A DNA stretch of 64,000 bases, from NCBI GenBank assembly GCA_947000775.1, contig CAMQGK010000559.1:1901001-1965000 (forward strand). Reading direction: 5' to 3'. Source of the DNA: Pterois miles (Eukaryota > Chordata > Actinopteri > Perciformes > Scorpaenidae). A program made the position numbers and the translations under genes. The notes beneath the pieces were generated by a model, which saw only the letters and a list, made by a program, of their open reading frames with translations, searched no databases and was not told the DNA's origin. This document shows positions 1 to 10,300 of the stretch, one piece after another; the stretch's first letter is position 1, and every line of letters starts with the position of its first letter.

Positions 1-1239
<1,239 letters not shown>

Positions 1240-1360
1240 TGCCATGTCGGACACTATGATAATGGATGCAATAGCCTCCCACCTGGTGCTCCCCAACCGT
1301 CTAACTGTTCCCCTGGTGGCCGACCTGCACGTTGCGCAGCTCCGCTCCCCTCTCCCACGG
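1240..1360 (+). CDS. esyt1: esyt1 exon: end of SMP domain
   Basis: Acceptor cag before 1240, donor gtaact at 1361. Begins with the last base of a split codon. Encodes the conserved SMP end with VLPNRL and the LRSPLPR stretch leading into C2A. Confidence 0.93.
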
Positions 1361-4300
1361 GTAACTGACTCATTTGTGAATGACTTGGACAAACATGGAC
1401 CCACACAGTCTGAAACTGTCTCAGCGTATAAGCTGCAAGCAAACACATAGCCTGAAAGTCACACAGAAAATTGTGAATAAAGGACATGGATCTGTGTTTT
1501 GTGAGGAAGCTAACATTTTCTTTATGTTTTCCTGCATGTGTGTGTACATGCTAGGGCGTTGTGCGTATCCATCTGCTAGAGGCTGAGGACCTGACTGCCA
1601 AGGACACTGTCATCAAGGGCTTAATCGACGGAAAGTCAGACCCGTATGCCGTTCTGCGTGTAGGAACCCAGATCTTCACCTCTCATCATGTGGACAGCAA
1701 CCTGAACCCTCAGTGGAGGGAGATGTATGAGGTGAGAGGGAAGACAATATATCCCAAACTGAGCTGAAAGACACATGAAGTATATGGCTTCACCTTGATA
1801 TTCACTCGCCACCAGTTTGTGTACTAAAAGTTATAGCTTGCTTTTGATGTCCTTGCTTCATAGGGATTGTGTAAGCAAAGTACCGGTTGTAAATATATCA
1901 GATATAAACAGTTTCATGGTGATTTTATCTGTTTCTGTGGTAGCAGGAAGCTCCTGTGTCTGAGATAAGCAGCTCTTGCAAGAACTGCTTGCCCAGGAAC
2001 ACATTCGTGTTTTTTTTTTTTTTTTTTTTTTTAATGAAATTTGAGCCACTGAGTAGATATTAAATTATGAACATCTACGTAACACAAAAGTGAAACGTTC
2101 TTGTCATTGTGATTTTGTTTGCATGTCCTTGTGTTATTGTGTCATGCGTGGCTGTATGTATATTTGTATATTTGTTGCGTGTATTTGTCCATTTATGTGT
2201 ATGTGTGTGTGTCAGGTGATTGTCCATGAAGTACCTGGTCAGGAGTTGGAAGTGGAAGTTTTTGACAAAGACCCAGACCAGGATGACTTCCTGGGGAGGT
2301 AGCTTCTTCATTCTCATTCATTTACTCGGTCTCTATGTGCTTCTCATGTCATTCCCATCTCTGCTTTAGACCTTTTCATTGACATTTCTGTTGCTAAGGC
2401 AACAGCTTTGGTCCAAGTTTACTTCCTGTCAGCTACTGCATTAAAGAGGACCTATTATGCTTTTGTGCTTTTTGCCTTTTCTTTAGTGTGATATATAGAT
2501 TTTTGTGCATGTAAAAGGTCTTTAAAGTTATGAAGCCCAAAGTCCACACCAAAGGGAGTTACTCTCCCCCACAGAAACACTGCTCCTGACCTGCCTGAAA
2601 TACCTTGATTGAAGTCCCGCCCTTTCTTCTGCAACGTGGTCACGTCACACAGTAAAACTTGCCTAGCGCCTAGATTGCACGCCCTCAAACAAAGCTAGTT
2701 CAAGCAGAGTGTGTTTTGATCATTAAAGCATGTAGACATGTTCTAGTAGAAACCCCAAATGCAAGTATGCACCTGAAAATAAGCATTATAGCTCCTCTTT
2801 AATAAACATTGCAACAGGAAATACAAAGCGGCCCATTTAAGTGTTTATGTTGTCAAGTTTGAAAAGGTCTATTGCCATGTTGGGCCACGATTCTGTCGTA
2901 CTTTGAATGCCTTTTAGTCTCTTTTATTCACGGCTTCGTTGATTCTCTCTCTATCTCTCTTAATCTGTCTCTCTTTCAGAGCCAAGGTGGATCTTGATAT
3001 TGTAAAGAAGGCCAGAGTTGTGGATGATGTAAGTAGTAATGCTTATGTTAGACAACATTCAGTTCGTCACCATTACATTTATCAAGCACAAGAATGCTGT
3101 TATAATATTGTCTCACTCTGGAAAACTGCGTAACACTGCAGTAATCCTGTTAGCATGTGACATGGCAGACGCCATGTGCCTCCTTGTGATCTGCTCTGTT
3201 ATCACCCTTTTTATCCTGCCATCCAGGCTCAAAGAAATCAGCCCGATCAGAGCAGAAAGAATGTGTGTTTAATGAGACCTTTGTTTTTGTGAACAGTGGT
3301 TCAATCTGAAGGATGTCCTTTCTGGCAGTGTTCACCTCCGCCTGGAGTGGCTCTCTCTGCTGTCCTCTGCTGACAGGCTGAATGAAGTGAGTCTTCGGCA
3401 CAGCTCAATGAATCTGTTTTTGGCCCGTCAGCGGCAGGGCTTTGGGTAGTGATGTGGACAAAATTGATCCACTGATAAGGATCAGGAGCTTTGCTTTTAT
3501 GCCATATTATTTTTGGCATTTGACAGTAGAGAGATACAGTAAATAGAGGGAGATAGGGTGATGACATGCAACAAAGGTTTGTGGCCAGAGTTGAAACGGA
3601 GTTACTTGGTACACGTCTTAAACCACTCAACCACCAGTACACCCTGTGCCCTGATATTCAGTTGTCAAAAATAACAAAATTAAAAGTTCAAGGGACAGTA
3701 TGTAGGATTTGGTAGCATTTAGTACCAAATCCTACATTCTGTCCCTTCAACTTTTAATTTTCATGTTTCTACAGTAGTCCAGAACGGACAAATCAAACAC
3801 TGGCTCTAGGAGAGCATTTTGCATATTTATGTTACCTGAAGGCCACTGTAGTCAGATGCTTGTGAAATTACGGTAATAGGTCGCAGGGTGCAAAACTGTG
3901 GTACTGCTAGCCACCATCTGACTTCCGTTGTGCCTGAAGTAGTGTTATTATGGTAAAGATGGCCTCTGAGCGAGGCAAATGGTGTTTTTGCACTACTATA
4001 GAAACATGGTGATGCAACATGGAGGACTCTGTGAAGAGGACCCCTATGTAGATACGAAGGGCTCATTCTAAGCTAACAAAAAAAAAACAATGATTCTTCT
4101 TCCCATTGTGTCAAATGTTATTTATGAGTTTTACTTGGAAAAATGATATAATTTGAAATGATAATTTAACTTGTTTTATGAATTGAGTGCCCTTGCCAAG
4201 ACACTCTTGAAAATAACATAAAACATATCAGAAAATATATCACAGGTCAGAATTAATCAAACAAGCTTACTGTGAAATCATTAGTAAAGAATCACAAGTG

Positions 4301-7300
4301 GCACCTTTTGGTTGGATGAAGATGGCTGGACGTACTCCAGGGGTTATGTTCTGCTATCACTGGATGCTTTATGTGAGCTTGGTTGTGTTTACATATTTCG
4401 ATCATATGTTTTCTTTATCTGTCTTTACCTCAAGGACAATAAAGTTAAGATAAGATAAGATATAAGATAAGCAGCAAAGTGGATAGTGCAATAAACAAGA
4501 AGCATAGATTTTAAAAAAGTATTAATAGAAATAAAATAAAATAATATATAGATAAGAGAAAAGTAAAGCTAAAATATGTCCAGCATATCAATAAATAATT
4601 GTCCAGTTACTATAATTGAGCAGATGATATAATTGCACATATGAGTTCTTATTGCACTTGTGTGCGGTCAGTTGGTTGTGAATGTGTATGTGGTCTACTG
4701 GGAGCAGTGCTGGTTGTGGAAAGTTAAAGTTAAAGGCAATCTAAGAGCAATATAAATACATCAATCAAAATAAATAAGACCTATCTAAAGCTGTCAGATT
4801 ATAACACATTCATCATCGACTTGTCATCGACAGTATGAAAATAGTAAAATTGCTGCTGGCCACTGATTGGGCATCAGGCGTTTTGGGCCTCAGATAATTT
4901 TCCTCACATGCTTCTGTTGGTTGTTCTTCTACCAGGTGATCCAGAAGAACCAGAACTTGACCAGTAAGACGGCTGATCCTCCATCTGCTGCCATCCTAGC
5001 CATCTATCTTGATCAAGCCCATGCACTGCCTGTAAGATATTCATTAGGTCTCTCACGTGATGTGCATTCAGTTTGCATCTGTCACCCCCACTGATGTAGT
5101 TAATATGTTGTAGATGAGAAAAGGCAACAAGGACCCGAGCCCAATGGTACAGATTTCCATTCAGGATGCAACTAAAGAGAGCAAGGTAGGACTTTAATAT
5201 TAAGCTTTTCTCAGTATATTGAACTAAAGCATAATAAACATTTCACCCTCTCTACTGCAGACTTGCTACGGGACCAACAGCCCTGTGTGGGAGGATGCCT
5301 TTACCTTCTTTATTCAGGATCCTCGCAAACAAGACATCGACCTACAAGTAAGACATTATGGACTGAACACACCACTTAAGCTAGCAGCAAAGATTTTGCA
5401 TGAATTACTCCCAAAACGGCGAGATAATTAGTACACTAAATACTTAATTGATTTTCCCTCTGGTGTACTCTCTGTACTCTCTGGCCCTTTTTCCCTTCAT
5501 GATATTTGCCTTTGTTTTTCAACCAGGTGAAAGATGATGACCGTGCTCTGTCCCTGGGCAGTCTGAGCATCCCTCTGACCCGTCTTCTGGTGACCCCTGA
5601 ACTCACCATGGACCAGTGGTTTCAGCTGGAGAACTCTGGTTCTGCCAGCCGCATCTATGTCAAAATTGTGCTGAGGGTTGGTGTTTCAGTTTCACACATA
5701 GACTTGGGTTGTTTTCACACCTGTAGTTTGGTTCATTTGGTCCGGAAGAAGGGTAAAATATGATAAGCTACTGCTTGGAAGTGGACCAAGAACCTCTTAT
5801 TCAGGTGATCTTGATTTGGTTGTTTGGTTTGCACCATGGTTTGATTAGCTTTCTCACCAGCCCAAACGAGCCGTAGTAACTGGGAAAACGGACCTGAGAT
5901 TGTTTTAACTGAACCAAACAGGTTTGATGTGAAAGCACCATTAGACTTTTTCTTCCTGCACACTCACATGTGTTGGCCTGTGTAGAATATAAGTATGATG
6001 TGAATTCAAGTCCTGTTTTGGCAAGAATCAACCCAGCTGACGTGTGGAAGACTTTGAAATCCTACCAGCTCCCAAAGGACAGCTTTGGCCTCAGGAAACT
6101 ATCATCAGATGCATGCTTCAGTATCACACCCACAACCACCCTTCAAAGCTGAGATCTCAAATTTAAACATACCATGGCTCTACTGTGTGTGTCTTTTATC
6201 CATGGAAATAAGATCCTGTTCAACACTGAGATTAAAGAATATGAGGCACTGCAGAGGTTATTAAGTGCTATAGCAAGTCTTAACTCCTCCCCATTTACCT
6301 GCTTACTGAACTTAACCCTGACACACAAAAATAAAACCTAAAGGAGACCATGTGCATGTCTTCTTTTTGCCTATTCTTTCTATCCTTGTGAGAACACGGC
6401 ATCCTCATAAATACGGAAACCAAGAAAGAGAAATGTGCACTTGTCTGCTTGACAGTTACTCACCACAACCTGTTGTTTGTTTCCTGTTAGGTTTTGTGGC
6501 TAAATGACGACGCCACTCCTACAACTCCGTCTCCTCGGCCTTCGTCGTCTGGGTCCGGGATGGGTCAGGGGGGAATCACATCAGAACTGAACCCTATGGA
6601 GCCTGGCGGGTTAAGTAAACCTCAGCCAACACGACCACAGCACACTACGCCCGACCCAGAGTTTGCAACTGAGGTAAAAACAGAGTCAAACAGCAGCAGG
6701 CACCACTCAGCCTCTATCTCACACACACACACACACACTATAGTATCATTTCCTGCCCTTGTACTCACAGGGAGTGCTGCGTATCCATCTGGTGGAGGCC
6801 CAGAACCTGATAGCGAAGGACAACTTCATGGGGGGCATGGTGAAAGGGAAGAGTGACCCGTACGTCAAGATCCGTGTGGCTGGTATCACCTTCCGTAGCC
6901 ACACCATTAAAGAGAACCTCAACCCCATCTGGAATGAACTCTATGAGGTATTATTACCTTGGTATAATGCTCTTCAACTCATCTGATAAAATTATCGTTT
7001 TTAGCCTAGATTTAATATTTTTCTTCTATGATGTAGGTGATTCTGACTCAGCTTCCGGGTCAGGAGATCCAGTTTGAGTTGTTTGATAAGGACATCGATC
7101 AGGATGACTTCCTCGGAAGGTGTGCTCACCCTGACATTACAAATACAACTTTCACAGCATTTCTGGCTACACATGCATTCATTTGATTTATACTTATATG
7201 AAAAAGAAGATAAAGTATTGATTCAGTCATGTCTTTGCAGGTTCAAGCTTAACCTACGAGATATCATCAGTGCACAATTCATTGATACGGTGTGTGACAC

Positions 7301-10300
7301 ATAGTGAACAGGTAATTTAACAAATAACATCTGTATTTATATGGTAATCTGGACATTTGTGTGTCGCTCTTTTTACAGTGGTACACGCTAAATGATGTGA
7401 AGTCAGGCCGAGTTCACCTGGTGCTGGAGTGGCTGCCCAGAGTCTCTGACCTGCCCAGACTAGAGCAGGTAACAAATTTACTCTCTTTATTTTATTTCAT
7501 ATTCTCTTTTTATATAAATATACTGTACAGTACCAAGTCAAAATACAAATAATGTAGTGGCCTTGACTGTGCATGACTGGGAACTTTTTTAAAACAGTTG
7601 CAAAAAAATGACACATTGGTTGCAAAGGAAAATAAGATAAAGGGGGAGATAAAAGATGAAATAGGGAGAAAGCTGTTCTTTCCATCAGAAATGATTTTTA
7701 TGATGTTTTTTTTACATCATAAATCTGTTTCTTAAGAGTTAACATTTTCTGAAGGCAAGGCCTCAAAAATATAGTCTCCAATTTAAAACATTTCTACCAA
7801 GAGTACTTTTTGCAAAACTTCTTGAAGATTTAGATTTGTCTAATTCGCTCTGCTGAAGATTCATATTAACTTCAGCTGAACTTTAGCCTGCATTTTTGCA
7901 CAGAACGAGGACTGTGGATTTTGTCCCCGATATTTTACTGTGAAGGTGTGTTATAGAGAGGGACTGCTTCATGTCGTCAGTATGGACAGGAGGAATGAAA
8001 AAAATCTAAACCTGTCTTTTAAATGATGCCTCTAGTGCTGTGAGAGCTGGTGCCCTTGTTTTCTGGCATTGTTGTTTGGGTGCTATTGCAGATACAGTTT
8101 TTAATAAACACAGAAAAGAGAACGACTTTTGTAGTGAGAGACTTGAGTTTTATGTGTATAAGCAGCATGTAAAATGGTGGATGATGGACTGTGTAGATTA
8201 GTTTATTTGTGTTCATATCTTTGTTGGTGGTGTGCGAAGGAAACAGTAACCACAGGTTTGTTATTGCGCAATAAATCTAACTCTAACTTTTTTCTCTCGC
8301 TGCGTGACATCATGTCTCACTTCCTACAGATCTTGCAGTACCAGTCTCAGCAGTCGTACCACAACAAGGTTGTGCCATCAGCGGCGGTGCTGTTTGTGTA
8401 TGTGGAGCGTGCCCACGGCCTGCCGGTGAGATCATATCTATGAGTCCTTGGGGCACTGCTTGTTGTTTATCATGGTGTGTTTTTCCCAACCCTTTTCCCA
8501 AGAGGTACAATAGTTTCTTTTAGGGGTAATGTTTTGCATTAAACACTGTAGTGTCCCAGCGGCATTGTCATTTATACATGAAATAACAGGAGATGTAATA
8601 AGTGTTTTAAATTCTGTAGATGCTGTTGATTACAATATTCTGATTACAATGTTTGTATTACAATATTCTGATTACAGTGTTTTATTACAAGATTATGATT
8701 ACAATATTTGTATTACAATATTCTGATTACAATGTTTGTTTTACAAGATTATGTTAAATGTTTGTATTACAATATTCTGATTACAATGTTTGTATTACAA
8801 TATTCTGATTACAATGTTTGTATTACAAGATTATGTTACAATGTTTGTATTACAATATTCTGATTACAATGTTTGTATTACAATATTCTGATTACAGTGT
8901 TTGTATTACAAGATTATGATAACAATGTCTGTATTACAATATTCTTCACATTTAATTTCAGCTGAAGAAGAGTGGGAAGGAGCCAAAAGTTGGGGCTGAG
9001 ATTATCCTCAAAAATGTTTCACACAAAACCAAGGTAGGATCATGACTTAGATGAACTCATGAATGCAACAAAAGAAAAGTGCTGCATGAAAAATAATTTG
9101 ATTCTGCTGCTCGTTCTTTCTTAAGATTTGTGAGCGCTCCACGTCCCCTCGATGGGACGAGGCTTTTCATTTTCTGGTTCGCGACCCCAGAGATGAAACA
9201 CTCACAGTGAAGGTGAGTCATAAACAGCAGCAGCATTTCCACTTTTTGTCTGAACTATGTAGCTTTAAAGCAGATAGATATTTATACCATTTACCATTTA
9301 TTATTCCTAAATGCAGTCTGAAAAATGTTTGTGTGTTTGTATATAGCTCTCCCACAGCTGGGGCCAGGCCCTTGGGTCCCTCACACTTCCTCTCAGAGAG
9401 GTGCTGCTTGAGCCAGGCCTGGTGCTGGACCGCTGGCTCAATCTGGATGGAGCGCTACCAGAAAGCCAGATACTACTGAGGGCCACGCTCAAGGTACTGT
9501 CAACACATCCTGCTTATTCCCTCTACACTACCAATATACTGCAGTATGTGACCATGTGAGTAATACCGTGATTGTTATTGATTCTGTTAATATTGCAATG
9601 CCCTGAACACTGTATTTTACTGATGGTCCAACATCAGTTACAGTTCATTTCAGCACTTTTTACTGAATACCATGTGCTGTAGGACTGAAAGATAGCAGAT
9701 ATACGGCACAATGGGCCTCATGCAGAACGTATTATAAGAACAAATTCTCTCTTATTTTTGTTCGTATCCACAATTTCTTCTTATTTTGTTAGCAGCCATT
9801 CCTCAGATTCACCAGTGTTTTTGTTTTGTTCCTGTATTTGCTCTTTTCTTAAGTAAGAGAACATTTTACGAGTTATAGAGAACACTCTTACCAAGATAAT
9901 AATAAGATGAGAATAAAAGCATCTTGTCAAATTGTTTGTCCCACGGACAAGGAAACACGTTTTAAATTTGAGGAACATAAAAAACACAGTGATATCATAT
10001 AATCAAATTTAGATGATTATGTTTTAGAGTAATTATAATAATTGGATTATTAAATTTGGTGTCTTGTTTGCTAAAGTAATAGTTTTAGTTGATTCCAGTT
10101 AAATCTATAAAAACTGTTGAATGCATGTGTTCAGCTTCTGAATGGCTTACTGCTCTTCGATGCTTTGGCCTTAAATGCATTTTGATTTTCCTGGAAAGCA
10201 GAAATAATGCTCTGGAAAATCACGTGATTACTTTGTTTAAGTTTATTTAACAGTACCTCAATTTCACTAAAATTCTTCTTACAGCCTTTTGGCATCTTTG

